A DNA stretch of 64,000 bases from Pseudomonas sp. SCA2728.1_7 (GTDB taxonomy: Bacteria > Pseudomonadota > Gammaproteobacteria > Pseudomonadales > Pseudomonadaceae), in the NCBI RefSeq assembly GCF_018138145.1, contig NZ_CP073104.1:3472001-3536000 (forward strand), written 5' to 3'. The notes beneath the pieces were generated by a model, which saw nothing but the letters and a program-made list of their open reading frames with translations, made no database searches and was not told the DNA's origin. The position numbers and the translations under genes were made by a program. Shown in pieces: positions 1 to 8,968 of this stretch (its first letter is position 1; each line of letters opens with the position of its first letter).

Positions 1-794
1 AGTTCGATGCGGGTGTCGCCGATCTTCGCCTGAGCCTGCAGCGGGAATGGCTTGCTCGCGTCCTGCAAGGCGAGCAGCCCGCCGATCTTGCCTTGGCCTG
101 TGAGGCTCTGGCCGTGGTATTGGCCTTTGACCTTCAAGGCAAACGCATAATCCTGCGGTGAGCCGCCCTTGTCCTGCGCGGTTTTCGCCGCTTTGGCACC
201 GACGATGTCGCTGTAGGGGATGGGTTTGCCCAGCGGATCAATCAGCACGTCGAGATTGGTTTTGAGCGTCTGATCGTCAAGGGTGACGTGGCCCTTGTCG
301 AAACCGATGGCGCCGATGTCGACCACCCAATTCGACGGCTCGGCGTTCGGATCTTTCGGGTCGAAGTTGAACGTCCAGTTGGCGCGGCCATCGGCCAAGC
401 GCTGCAACTCGGCATTGGGTTCGGTCAGGTCGATGCGCGGAATCACCACCCGTTGCGCCAACAGCGCCAATGGCGAGATACGTAGCTCAACGCGCTTGAG
501 CGTGACCATCTGCGGCTTCTTCGACCAGTCAGGGTTGCCCAGGCTCAAATCCTCGGCAACCACGTGCGGCCAAGGCACCCACGCACGCCAGCCGCCCTCG
601 TCCGGCTCGCGCTGCCAGATCACCGCGAGGTTGCCATTGATGGCAAACGGTCGATGCAGTTCTTCCGAGACTTTGGCGTTGAGCGGCGGTTTGATCCGGT
701 TCCAGTCGAAGAACACGATGATCAACACCAGCACGGCCAGTAGCAGCACGAGGATGGCGAAGGTCCAGCTGAAGATTTTTCCAGTGCGCGTCAT
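1..794 (-). CDS. AsmA-family protein (5' part; continues past the left edge)
   Basis: The minus strand is open from an ATG at 794 to the window edge, giving about 264 residues of a longer protein. It begins MTRTGKIFSWTFAILVLLLA, a short basic start followed by one hydrophobic segment (about residues 6-28). A beta-rich periplasmic region follows, with FFDWNRIKPPLNAKVSEELH and repeated LxxPxAELxRLADGRANW-type text. This is the usual N-terminus of AsmA/YhjG-like proteins, which are inner-membrane-anchored, periplasm-spanning and linked to envelope lipid transport or outer-membrane assembly. The C-terminus is outside the window, so completeness is unknown. The next gene is divergent, so the two share the 384-base region between them. 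The AsmA-like assignment is from sequence style and layout; the exact subfamily is not determined. Confidence 0.75.
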   Translation of the reverse strand, partial: MTRTGKIFSWTFAILVLLLAVLVLIIVFFDWNRIKPPLNAKVSEELHRPFAINGNLAVIWQREPDEGGWRAWVPWPHVVAEDLSLGNPDWSKKPQMVTLKRVELRISPLALLAQRVVIPRIDLTEPNAELQRLADGRANWTFNFDPKDPNAEPSNWVVDIGAIGFDKGHVTLDDQTLKTNLDVLIDPLGKPIPYSDIVGAKAAKTAQDKGGSPQDYAFALKVKGQYHGQSLTGQGKIGGLLALQDASKPFPLQAQAKIGDTRIE

Positions 795-1178
795 GCACAA
801 AGCTCCTGATCACGACCGCACGCAAAGACTGCGGCGCACGGCTGAAACGGCGGGCCAAAGCGGCCCTCATGAAATCTACGACTGGCAAACCAGCCGCAGG
901 TTTAATCGAAGGCCGATTAATACGCAAAAAGCCGCGCGAAATCTGACCAATCAGTCGAACAGTGTTACCGCGACCCTCACTTTTGCGAGGCGCGAGTGAG
1001 TCGGAAATACCCACCCCGGTGCAAAACCGTCGCCCGCAAAGGCGCGATCTAGAGCCTCCCGGCAGAACAATCAATTCTGTTGATTATTACCATTGCGTTT
1101 ATGAACTTTTATATCGACTTATCGAGAGTAGCATTGCCCTCGTACCCACTTTATCGCCCTCCCAAGGAGCAACCCATC
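795..1178. other. Divergent intergenic region
   Basis: This 384-base gap separates the minus-strand AsmA-like gene and the plus-strand repeat protein. It holds GC-rich sequence up to about 1060 and then an AT-rich stretch (about 1066-1130) that probably carries the promoter of the downstream gene. Small open frames here look like chance frames. I see no RNA gene and no clear operator. Confidence 0.5.
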
Positions 1179-1646
1179 ATGAAACGCCAATTACTGCTCA
1201 GCCTTACCCTGTCGATGCTAGCCAGCACTGCTTTTGCCCTGCCCGCTGCCGACCAAGCTACCCCGCAAGTGAAATCCAGCCACTCGGTATTCAGCCAAAC
1301 CGTAGCCGCTGATGGTGGCGACCGCACTCCACAAGGTCAGACCCTGGCTGAAGGCGGCCGTGAACGTCTGGAAGAGAAAGGTCTGGTTCAAGACGGTTAC
1401 GACAAGACTCCACAAGGTCAGACCCTGGCTTCCGACGGTAGCGATCGCACTCCACAAGGCCAGACCTTGGCTTCCGATGGCGGCGACCGCACTCCACAAG
1501 GCCAAACCCTGGCATCTGACGGCGGCGACCGCACCCCACAAGGCCAAACCCTGGCTTCTGATGGCGGCGACCGCACTCCACAAGGCCAAACCCTTGCCGA
1601 AGGTGGTGGTGACCTTGTAATCGAACGCAACAGCGCCTTGAGCTAA
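1179..1646 (+). CDS. Small exported protein of tandem 14-residue repeats
   Basis: This 155-residue protein of unknown function starts MKRQLLLSLTLSMLASTAFA, a clear signal peptide with likely cleavage near residue 20. The mature part is a tandem array of a 14-residue unit, consensus DGGDRTPQGQTLAS. There are six recognisable copies plus one diverged spacer unit (GGRERLEEKGLVQ), and the last units end in LAE and a short unrelated tail. The 42-base period keeps the copies nearly identical in DNA, so copy number may vary between strains. The ATG at 1179 is chosen because AAGGAG lies at 1164-1169; the open frame extends upstream without a good ribosome site. A strong hairpin follows the stop. The product is probably periplasmic or secreted and hydrophilic. 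I do not recognise a functional domain. Confidence 0.8.
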   Translation: MKRQLLLSLTLSMLASTAFALPAADQATPQVKSSHSVFSQTVAADGGDRTPQGQTLAEGGRERLEEKGLVQDGYDKTPQGQTLASDGSDRTPQGQTLASDGGDRTPQGQTLASDGGDRTPQGQTLASDGGDRTPQGQTLAEGGGDLVIERNSALS

Positions 1647-1665
1647 GCCCATGGCGGCCTCGAAA

Positions 1666-1693
1666 AAAAGCCCAATCACCGGATTGGGCTTTT
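1666..1693 (+). terminator. Rho-independent terminator after the repeat protein
   Basis: A 12-base perfect stem (AAAAGCCCAATC / GATTGGGCTTTT) with a 4-base loop starts 19 bases after the stop codon and ends in T residues. It probably acts in both directions. Confidence 0.85.
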
Positions 1694-1801
1694 GACTTTT
1701 CCGGCCCGATAAAATCTTTCGCTGCATGCCCTCCCGTTCGACGCCGACAAAGCCGATTTGCTAGAGTGCGGCGCTTGTCCTGCCAAAGAACACATCCTGC
1801 G

Positions 1802-2434
1802 ATGCTGCCCCGCGCCGAACAGAAACAACAGACCCGCAACGCCCTGATGGACGCTGCCCGCCACCTTATGGAAAGCGGCCGAGGATTCGGCAGCCTGAGC
1901 CTGCGCGAAGTGACCAAAACCGCCGGGATCGTGCCCACCGGTTTCTACCGGCATTTTGCCGATATGGATGAGCTGGGCCTGGTGCTGGTCAGTGAAGTCG
2001 GCCAGACCTTCCGCGAAACCATCCGCTTGGTGCGGCACAACGAATTCGTCATGGGCGGCATTATCGATGCCTCGGTGCGGATCTTCCTCGACGTGGTCAG
2101 CGCCAATCGCTCGCAATTCCTGTTTCTCGCCCGTGAGCAGTACGGCGGCTCGCTGCCGGTGCGTCAGGCAATCGGCCGGTTGCGCGAGAACATCAGTTCC
2201 GACCTGGCTGCCGACCTGACGATGATGCCCAAGCTTCAGCATCTGGACGCCGAGGGCCTGAGCGTGATGGCCGATCTGATCGTCAAATCGGTATTCGCCA
2301 CCCTCCCCGACATCATCGACCCGCCCGCCGAAGCCCTGCCGGAGCATCTGACGCCACAGGCGAAGATCACCCAGCAACTGCGCTTTATCTTTATTGGCCT
2401 CAAGCACTGGCAAGGCCTAGGCAGTACCGAGTAA
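1802..2434 (+). CDS. desT: TetR-family regulator, DesT/FabR-like
   Basis: This is a 210-residue TetR-type repressor. The N-terminal helix-turn-helix occupies about residues 10-55, with SLSLREVTKTAGIVPTGFYR and HFADMDELGL matching the FabR/DesT group, which binds acyl-CoA and controls unsaturated fatty acid desaturation genes (desBC in P. aeruginosa). The C-terminal ligand-binding part contains FLFLAREQYGGSLPVRQAIG. I chose ATG 1802 because the FabR-like protein starts at this MLPRAEQ; the frame is open upstream to 1766. In P. aeruginosa, as I recall, desT (PA4890) lies directly before ureE (PA4891), the same arrangement as here, which supports the name. No desaturase genes are in this window, so targets would lie elsewhere. 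Confidence 0.78.
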   Translation: MLPRAEQKQQTRNALMDAARHLMESGRGFGSLSLREVTKTAGIVPTGFYRHFADMDELGLVLVSEVGQTFRETIRLVRHNEFVMGGIIDASVRIFLDVVSANRSQFLFLAREQYGGSLPVRQAIGRLRENISSDLAADLTMMPKLQHLDAEGLSVMADLIVKSVFATLPDIIDPPAEALPEHLTPQAKITQQLRFIFIGLKHWQGLGSTE

Positions 2435-2466
2435 CAACCTCTTCCTTACTGATACATCCGGTCCCC

Positions 2467-2556
2467 TGTAGGAGTGAGCCTGCTCGCGATAGCGGTCTAT
2501 CAGTCAAATAGTTGCTGACTGACACACTGCCATCGCGAGCAGACTCACTCCTACAA
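2467..2556. repeat. REP doublet (GAGTGA type)
   Basis: Two inverted copies of the TGTAGGAGTGAGCCTGCTCG-type REP sequence face each other around a 35-40 base spacer, forming a long hairpin. It lies between the desT stop and the ureE promoter and may end desT transcription. Confidence 0.9.
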
Positions 2557-2570
2557 AGGTGCGGCGCATC

Positions 2571-2618
2571 AGCCTCCATTTGGTGCATTAAAAATTCTTC
2601 ACGCACCAAAACCTTCCA
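2571..2618 (+). promoter_or_regulatory. Candidate paired NtrC-type enhancer sites
   Basis: Two half-conserved NtrC-like sites (consensus TGCACC-N5-GGTGCA) lie at 2571-2587 (good right half TTGGTGCA) and 2602-2618 (good left half GCACCA). They are about 31 bp centre to centre, three helical turns, and 65-110 bp upstream of the sigma-54 promoter at 2682. Each has only one good half, so this is inference. Confidence 0.4.
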
Positions 2619-2681
2619 TATTCCCGCAACATCTTGAAACATCCACTACGCTCCGACAGGGATTTCCTACATCTCGTCCGA

Positions 2682-2698
2682 TTGGCAAGGCCCTTGCT
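2682..2698 (+). promoter_or_regulatory. Sigma-54 (RpoN) promoter for ureEFGJ
   Basis: The sequence TTGGCAAGGCCCTTGCT matches the -24/-12 consensus YTGGCACGNNNNTTGCW almost perfectly, with the GG and GC doublets exactly 10 bases apart. Transcription would start near 2710, 25 bases before the ureE ATG. This fits nitrogen control of urease maturation genes. Confidence 0.7.
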
Positions 2699-2734
2699 CT
2701 AGCCAGAGTATTGTCCATAGCTGGAAGCTTTCCG

Positions 2735-3235
2735 ATGCTGGTGATTCACCGCAGAATCGACCCTCAACCCGTCTGGGCCGCCGAGTTGCACCTGACCTTC
2801 GAAGCGCGGAGCAAAAGCCGTTTGCGCTGTTTCAGTGCCGAGGGCGAAGACGTCGGGTTGTTTTTGGAGCGCGGTCAGCCGCCGCTGTATGACGGCGAAT
2901 GCCTACAAGCCGAAGACGGCCGCATTGTCCGCATCTGCGCCCGCCCCGAGCAATTGCTGCACGTCACCTGCGCCAATGCCTTCGAACTGACTCGCGCCGC
3001 TTATCACTTGGGCAATCGCCATGTCGCCCTGCAAATCGGCGATGGCTGGCTGCGCCTGCTCGACGACTACGTGCTCAAAGCAATGCTTGAACAACTCGGC
3101 GCACAGGTCGAAGCGATCGAAGCGCCATTCCAGCCAGAGCACGGCGCTTATGGCGGCGGCCATCACCATTCACGCCACGGCGACGAAGACTTCAACTACG
3201 CGCCGAAACTTCATCAGTTCGGCGTACGCCTGTGA
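2735..3235 (+). CDS. ureE: Urease accessory protein UreE (nickel metallochaperone)
   Basis: This 166-residue UreE delivers Ni(II) to the apo-urease-UreDFG complex in the cytoplasm. It begins MLVIHRRI and has the UreE N-terminal peptide-binding domain. The central metal-binding domain (about 75-145) contains RAYHLGNRHVALQIGDGWLR, with the conserved GNRH histidine, then DDYVLKAMLEQLGAQV. The short His-rich tail (GGGHHHSRHGDEDF) binds extra nickel. The ATG at 2735 gives the usual N-terminus; in-frame codons further upstream would fall at or before the predicted transcription start. The stop overlaps the ureF start by four bases (GTGA), so the two are translationally coupled. No urease structural gene (ureABC) or ureD is present in this window. 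Confidence 0.95.
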   Translation: MLVIHRRIDPQPVWAAELHLTFEARSKSRLRCFSAEGEDVGLFLERGQPPLYDGECLQAEDGRIVRICARPEQLLHVTCANAFELTRAAYHLGNRHVALQIGDGWLRLLDDYVLKAMLEQLGAQVEAIEAPFQPEHGAYGGGHHHSRHGDEDFNYAPKLHQFGVRL

Positions 3236-3906
3236 ATCCGGCCTGGGCGCTGCTGCGCCTGGCCAGTCCGCAATTGCCGATTGGCGGCTACAGCTATTCG
3301 CAAGGCCTGGAAATGGCGGTGGATAACGGCCGGGTGAAAAACCCGGACGACGCCCGCCGCTGGATCAGCGATCAGTTGCTGCTCAATCTGTCGCGTTTTG
3401 AAGCGCCGCTGTTGCTCGCGCATTGTCAGGCGGCGGCGGATGAAAACTGGAGCGAGTTGCTGATCCTCTGCGAAAGCCATCGCGCCAGCCGCGAGACCCG
3501 CGAGTTGCATCTGGAGAGCCGGCAGATGGGCTATTCGTTGCAGCAACTGCTCAATGGCTTGCCAGAACTCGACGCATCCGCCCGCAGCTTTCTTGATCAA
3601 TGCACTGAACCGCATCTGGCCCTGTGCTGGGCGCTGGCCGCGCGTGCCTGGAGCATCAACCCGCAGGACGCGCTCGCCGCGTGGTTGTGGAGCTGGCTGG
3701 AAAACCAGCTCGCCGTATTGATGAAAACCCTGCCACTGGGCCAGCAAGCCGCCCAGCGCCTGACCAGCCAACTGCTGCCGCTGCTGCAACAGGCGCAGCA
3801 GGACGCCAGCCGAATCAATCCCGAACACATGGGCAGTGCCGCGTTCGGTCTGTCCCTGGCGTGCATGGCCCACGAGCGCCAGTACAGCCGCCTCTTCCGT
3901 TCTTAG
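3232..3906 (+). CDS. ureF: Urease accessory protein UreF
   Basis: This 224-residue UreF works with UreD and UreG in the GTP-dependent assembly of the nickel centre of urease and is thought to gate the UreG GTPase. The N-terminus has the family signature LLRLASPQLPIGGYSYSQGL, and further on FEAPLLLAHCQAA and EHMGSAAFGLSLACMAHE. Length is normal for the family and the protein is all-helical and cytoplasmic. It starts with GTG at 3232, overlapping the ureE stop, and is followed 12 bases later by ureG, so it belongs to one transcript running from the sigma-54 promoter. Confidence 0.95.
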   Translation: MNPAWALLRLASPQLPIGGYSYSQGLEMAVDNGRVKNPDDARRWISDQLLLNLSRFEAPLLLAHCQAAADENWSELLILCESHRASRETRELHLESRQMGYSLQQLLNGLPELDASARSFLDQCTEPHLALCWALAARAWSINPQDALAAWLWSWLENQLAVLMKTLPLGQQAAQRLTSQLLPLLQQAQQDASRINPEHMGSAAFGLSLACMAHERQYSRLFRS

Positions 3907-3918
3907 GAGAAACACTCG

Positions 3919-4533
3919 ATGAACACACAACCTCTGCGCGTCGGCATCGGCGGCCCGGTCGGTTCCGGCAAAACCGCGTTGACCCTGGCCCTGTGCCTGG
4001 CCCTGCGCGAGCGCTACAACCTCGCCGTGGTCACCAACGATATCTACACCCGCGAAGACGCCGATTTTCTCGTGCGCAATGAAGCCCTCGCGCCCGAGCG
4101 GATCATCGGCGTGGAAACCGGTGGCTGCCCGCACACGGCGATCCGCGAAGACGCCTCGATCAACCTGGAAGCGGTCGATCAACTGAACCGGCGCTTTCCG
4201 GGACTGGACCTGATTCTGGTGGAGTCCGGCGGTGACAACCTTTCGGCGACGTTCAGCCCGGAACTGTCCGACCTGACCATCTACGTGATCGATGTCTCGG
4301 CCGGCGACAAGCTGCCGCGCAAGGGCGGGCCGGGCATCTGCAAATCCGATCTGCTGGTGATCAACAAGATCGACCTCGCGCCGCTGGTCGGTGCTTCGCT
4401 GGAGATGATGGACAGCGACACCCAACGCATGCGCAACGGCAAGCCGTTCGTCTTCAGCAACCAGAAAACCGGTCAGGGCCTTGAGCAAATCATCGCCTTC
4501 ATCGAACGCCAGGGCCTGCTGACCGCAGCCTGA
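3919..4533 (+). CDS. ureG: Urease accessory GTPase UreG
   Basis: This 204-residue SIMIBI-class GTPase supplies the energy for nickel insertion into urease. The P-loop [11 protein letters not shown] lies at about residues 10-20. The metal-binding CPH motif is in [15 protein letters not shown] (about 70-84), the switch region in [16 protein letters not shown], and the G4 motif NKIDLAP sits near residue 153. All are intact and length is typical. A ribosome site (AGGAGA, 3906-3911) precedes the ATG. The gene is followed by a HupE/UreJ membrane protein in the same operon. Confidence 0.97.
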   Translation: MNTQPLRVGIGGPVGSGKTALTLALCLALRERYNLAVVTNDIYTREDADFLVRNEALAPERIIGVETGGCPHTAIREDASINLEAVDQLNRRFPGLDLILVESGGDNLSATFSPELSDLTIYVIDVSAGDKLPRKGGPGICKSDLLVINKIDLAPLVGASLEMMDSDTQRMRNGKPFVFSNQKTGQGLEQIIAFIERQGLLTAA

Positions 4534-4560
4534 TTCACTGATCAACAAGGAAGCTTATCC

Positions 4561-5133
4561 ATGACACTCAAACGTATTCTTGGCGCCGTGGCGCTGCTGC
4601 TGACGCCGGCGCTGGCCTTCGCACACCCGGGACATGGCGACAGTGGCTTGATCGCCGGCATCAGCCACCCGATCGGCGGCCTCGACCATTTGCTGGCGAT
4701 GGTGGCAGTCGGTTTGTGGGCGGCGCAGCAGCAGGGCGCGGCGCGCTGGGCGCTGCCGTGCACGTTTGTCGGCACCATGCTGATCGGCGGCCTGCTCGGT
4801 TTTGAAGGGCTGGAATTGCCGGCGCTGGAAAGCGGGATTGCTGCGTCGGTGCTGGCGTTGGGTCTGGCGGTAGCGCTGGCGGTGCGTCCGCCGTTGGTCA
4901 TGGCGGTGGCGGCGACGGCGCTGTTTGCGTTGTTCCATGGTGTGGCGCATGGGCTGGAGTTGCCGGACATGAGCAATCCTTGGGCGTATGCGTCGGGTTT
5001 TGTCGCCGCGACGGCTGCGCTGCATGCGGCGGGTTATGCCGTGGTGCGTTTCCTGCCTCGGGCGGCTGCGCCGTTGGTGCGCTTGGCCGGAGCGGCTTCG
5101 GCAGTGACTGGGGCCTGGTTGCTGGCCGGCTGA
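4561..5133 (+). CDS. ureJ: HupE/UreJ-family nickel membrane protein
   Basis: This 190-residue integral membrane protein is a likely secondary nickel permease or urease-associated metal exporter/importer. A signal-like start (MTLKRILGAVALLLTPALAF) is followed by the family's metal-binding HPGHGDS and PIGGLDHLLAMVAVGLWA. Later segments contain ALFALFHGVAHGLELP, another conserved His-rich membrane motif. I count about six or seven hydrophobic segments. The ATG at 4561 is preceded by AAGGAAG. It is the last gene of the ureEFGJ operon and a REP doublet follows. HupE and UreJ cannot be separated by sequence alone; the ure context favours UreJ. Confidence 0.88.
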   Translation: MTLKRILGAVALLLTPALAFAHPGHGDSGLIAGISHPIGGLDHLLAMVAVGLWAAQQQGAARWALPCTFVGTMLIGGLLGFEGLELPALESGIAASVLALGLAVALAVRPPLVMAVAATALFALFHGVAHGLELPDMSNPWAYASGFVAATAALHAAGYAVVRFLPRAAAPLVRLAGAASAVTGAWLLAG

Positions 5134-5151
5134 TCTTTTAGCGCCTGCACT

Positions 5152-5244
5152 GGCCTCTTCGCGAGCAGGCTCGCTCCCACAGGTTTTGTGTACGCTGCAA
5201 ATCCACTGTGGGAGCGAGCCTGCTCGCGAAGGCGGTCTGACAGA
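5152..5244. repeat. REP doublet (GAGCGA type)
   Basis: Inverted pair of the GTGGGAGCGAGCCTGCTCGC-type REP sequence after ureJ, able to form a long hairpin. It may terminate or stabilise the ure transcript. Confidence 0.9.
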
Positions 5245-5316
5245 CACCACATCGCTCAGGCCGGTCTCTCTGCTACCATGTCGCGCAATCGCCCCAGCCC
5301 GTGACGACGTCCGCCC

Positions 5317-6450
5317 ATGCCCCACGCTTCCCGCCCCACCTCCCTGCCCGAATTGACCGCCCTGTTCGGCGCTGTGCAGCAGCACTTCGTCAAAGTGATC
5401 GTGCCCCTCTGGCAAGGCCCGGGCTGGAACGCCGACATGGCGTTGCCCTACGAGGCGCTGGACGCCGCGCATCAACCGCTGCCACCGCAACGCTATCGAG
5501 CGATGGCCTGTGCACGGCAGCTGTATCTGTTTTCCAGCCTGATCGGGGTTGTGGATAACGCTGAAGTCCGCGCCGCGGCGCTGTTCCGCTCGCTGCAACG
5601 GCACTTCCATGATGCCGAACACGGCGGCTGGTTCTACAGCATCGACGCACAAGGCAAGCCGCTGGATCAGCGCAAAGACCTCTACACCCACGCCTTCATC
5701 CTGTTTGCCTGCGCGCATTACTGGGCAAAGTCCGGCGATCCGTTGGCCGAGTCGACGCTCAACGCGGCGCTGGAAATCATTGGCCGGCGCTTTGCCACCG
5801 GCGATGGCTTGTACGAAGCCTGCCTGGAACGCGACTGGATCACCCTGCAAACCGGTCCGCTGCAGAATCCGTTGATGCATCTGGCCGAAGCGTTTCTGGC
5901 CACCCTGGCGGTTCGCAAAGATGCCCAGACGCAAAAGGCATTGCTGGAGTTATGCACAGCCATGCACAAGCAGTTCGTCGATCCGCAATATGGCGTGTTG
6001 ATGGAAAAGCCGCTCGGCGCTGTGGATAACTGGTATGAGCCGGGGCATCAGTTCGAATGGTATTTCCTGCTCGAGTCGTCGCCGTTGTTGCGCGGTTCGA
6101 AATTGCACGCGGCGCTTGACCGGGCGTTTGCCTTCACCGAGCAATACGGTGTGGTGCAGCCATCCGGCGCGGTGCGGGCGATGCTCGATCTGGAAACGGA
6201 TGGACGCCCGCGAGACTCGACTCAACGGATCTGGGCTCAGGCGGAATATCTGCGCGCGCTGACCTTGCGTCAGGGCAGTGAGGCGGTGGTGCTGCGTCAG
6301 TTGCAGGCGTTGCAGCAGCGGTTTCTGCATGCGGGTGGCTGGCATGAGTGTCGGGATGAGTTGGGGGAAGTCAGTCGCAAGGACATGCCTTCGACTACGC
6401 CTTATCACTTGGCGACTTGCTACCACGGTCTGGCTGAATATCTTCGCTGA
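5317..6450 (+). CDS. AGE-family epimerase/isomerase (N-acylglucosamine 2-epimerase fold)
   Basis: This 377-residue cytoplasmic enzyme has the (alpha/alpha)6-barrel AGE fold, whose members interconvert sugars such as mannose and fructose, or N-acetylglucosamine and N-acetylmannosamine. Visible family motifs are RAMACARQLYLFSSLI, then HGGWFYSIDAQGKPLDQRKD with the conserved DLYTHAFILFACAHYW region, NPLMHLAEAFLA with its catalytic-type histidine, and GHQFEWYFLL, which carries the second conserved histidine. The C-terminal part has STTPYHLATCYHGLAEYLR. It is probably a mannose isomerase-like member, but substrate cannot be told from sequence. It is monocistronic and faces the cation transporter across a REP doublet. 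Confidence 0.85.
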   Translation: MPHASRPTSLPELTALFGAVQQHFVKVIVPLWQGPGWNADMALPYEALDAAHQPLPPQRYRAMACARQLYLFSSLIGVVDNAEVRAAALFRSLQRHFHDAEHGGWFYSIDAQGKPLDQRKDLYTHAFILFACAHYWAKSGDPLAESTLNAALEIIGRRFATGDGLYEACLERDWITLQTGPLQNPLMHLAEAFLATLAVRKDAQTQKALLELCTAMHKQFVDPQYGVLMEKPLGAVDNWYEPGHQFEWYFLLESSPLLRGSKLHAALDRAFAFTEQYGVVQPSGAVRAMLDLETDGRPRDSTQRIWAQAEYLRALTLRQGSEAVVLRQLQALQQRFLHAGGWHECRDELGEVSRKDMPSTTPYHLATCYHGLAEYLR

Positions 6451-6460
6451 TTTATAGATC

Positions 6461-6560
6461 GCTTTCGCGAGCAGGCTCGCTCCCACAGTTGATTTGCGCC
6501 GCTCACAAATAGTGTGTTCAGCGCAATTCAATGTGGGAGCGAGCCTGCTCCGGGCGGCGA
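6461..6560. repeat. REP doublet with one decayed arm
   Basis: GAGCGA-type REP pair between two convergent genes. The left arm is intact, while the right arm reads GCCTGCTCCGGGCGGCGA and so has lost the TCGCGA centre. Confidence 0.85.
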
Positions 6561-6586
6561 TCCGACGAATGGCCGTTATGCGGTCG

Positions 6587-7492
6587 CTAGGCGATCCACT
6601 TCTTGTCCCCGGTAAAGCTGATGGTCAACCAGCGCGCCGCATCCGGCTTGCCCAGCTTCGCCGAAATATTCTCGCGCAACGCATCCAGCTGCCCGACATT
6701 GCTCAGCGCATAATCCGCCGGCAACACCACATGAATCTCGATAAACCGTGCCCGCCCGTGCTTCTGCACGTACGACACGTAATCGTCGAAGCCGTGTTCG
6801 GTTTTCGCCGCGTCCATCACCTGCCGGACCTGATCATCCAGCGTGTCCGGGGCGATCCCCAGCACATCGCGTAAGGCCGGGCCAAGGATCTTGAACGCCG
6901 GCGGCAACATGGTCAGGGCCAGCACGATCAGGATCAACGGGTCGACATACACCGCCCACTGGCCATAGCCCTGAGACTTGAGCAGCAGCGCCGCAAGGAA
7001 GCTTATCAACAGGCCTACGGACAGCATCGCGTCCACCAGCCAGCTGATGTTGTCGAACTGGATCAGGCTGGATTTGAGCTTGCGGTTACGCTGCCGTACG
7101 TAGAAGAAGTAGGCGAACTCGACCACGGTAAACACAGCGGCATAAATGATCACCAGGCCCAACTCGATGTCGCGGCCACCGTTGATGATGCCGAACACGC
7201 CGTTGAGAAACGCGTAGATCGCGATCAACATCAGGAAGCTGCCTTCGATCAGCAGCACCATCGGCTCCAGATGCCAGAACCCGAACTGGAAACGGTGATT
7301 GCTTTGCTTGGCGATCAGCTTGGCAGTGATCAGCATCAGGACTTTGATGAACGTTGCGATCAGCGAGAAAAAACCATCGAACAGGATGGATTGCGAACCT
7401 GAAACAAAACCGGTGACGATCCCGGCAATCGCCACCGCCAACATCAGAATGGTCGATTGTTTGAGCAGTGCCTGCTCACCTCGGTTACTCAC
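6587..7492 (-). CDS. Cation diffusion facilitator-family transporter, atypical metal site
   Basis: This 301-residue inner-membrane protein has six predicted transmembrane segments (about 15-205) and a C-terminal cytoplasmic domain of the ZT-dimer type. The CDF layout is clear: SGSQSILFDGFFSLIATFIK in segment 2 and FDNISWLVDAMLSVGLL in segment 5, with WAVYVDPLILIVLALTML in segment 6. In canonical Zn/Fe members such as YiiP the metal site is DxxxD in segment 2 and HxxxD in segment 5. Here it reads DGFFS and SWLVD, so one Asp and the His are Ser. It may carry another ion or have lost classical zinc transport. It is monocistronic, with REP elements on both sides. Confidence 0.85.
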   Translation of the reverse strand: MSNRGEQALLKQSTILMLAVAIAGIVTGFVSGSQSILFDGFFSLIATFIKVLMLITAKLIAKQSNHRFQFGFWHLEPMVLLIEGSFLMLIAIYAFLNGVFGIINGGRDIELGLVIIYAAVFTVVEFAYFFYVRQRNRKLKSSLIQFDNISWLVDAMLSVGLLISFLAALLLKSQGYGQWAVYVDPLILIVLALTMLPPAFKILGPALRDVLGIAPDTLDDQVRQVMDAAKTEHGFDDYVSYVQKHGRARFIEIHVVLPADYALSNVGQLDALRENISAKLGKPDAARWLTISFTGDKKWIA

Positions 7493-7581
7493 TTTGACTC
7501 CTCGAAAAACCTTGAAAACCGCGGGGTGCGGTTGGGTTGTTGCGAGGGGAGTTTACCTTATCGCCCTGTTTTGGCCTTTTT

Positions 7582-7657
7582 GGCCTCTTCGCGAGCAGGC
7601 TCGCTCCCACTTTGAAATGCATTCCAATGTGGGAGCGAGCCTGCTCGCGAATGGCTT
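7582..7657. repeat. REP doublet (GAGCGA type)
   Basis: Inverted REP pair between the cation transporter start and the SDR stop, forming a hairpin with a short (about 20-base) loop. Confidence 0.88.
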
Positions 7658-7667
7658 CAGCGCGGTC

Positions 7668-8507
<840 letters not shown>

Positions 8508-8592
8508 TCACGGGCAACACCCACAAGCTGTACAAAAAACGACCAACCGCACCAACGCCATAGCCACCGTGGCCTGTAGCCATGTGCACGCA

Positions 8593-8636
8593 TGTTATCC
8601 ACAGTCCCTTCCACAGTTTCCGGGGGCAAGTGCAAA
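8593..8636 (+). repeat. Copy 1 of a 44-base DnaA-box repeat
   Basis: It begins GTTATCCACAG, then has a second CCACAG eight bases on, then a GGGGCAAGTGCAAAC tail. It matches 8969-9012 in the same order and spacing. Confidence 0.6.
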
Positions 8637-8813
8637 CGCGCAAAGCCGCGCCACACAAGGCTTTGCGGGCGAAATAGAAAGTTTTTTGCTTGACCCTGAA
8701 GCCGCGGATGTGCCGGAGATGGCATTTTGCACGACTGACGCGTCAACGCAGTGATTGCGCGAGGCCAGTAATTACGGCCCTCAGCGCAGTCTTTCCAGAG
8801 TTTAATCACAGAC

Positions 8814-8822
8814 TTATCCACA
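8814..8822 (+). promoter_or_regulatory. Isolated DnaA-box-like site TTATCCACA
   Basis: A perfect match to the E. coli DnaA box TTATNCACA lies between the two longer copies. A near-match TGTTCACAC follows at 8827-8835. Confidence 0.5.
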
Positions 8823-8968
8823 GGCTTGTTCACACGGAATCGCTGCTATCCGCGACGCCATAAAAAGGTTGACAACAACGACTTCAAGACCCGCAAAAAC
8901 GCTTGATCAAAAAACAACCACACACTTGCAGGCCACGGTTTACATGGCGCGCAGCCAGATACACCCAC

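Noticed and set aside
1218-1938. Minus-strand open frames across the repeat protein
   Set aside because: They stay open only because the 42-base repeat has no stops in several frames; the plus-strand frame has the signal peptide and ribosome site.
3214-4548. Minus-strand open frame opposite ureF-ureG
   Set aside because: Antisense shadow of two well-supported genes.
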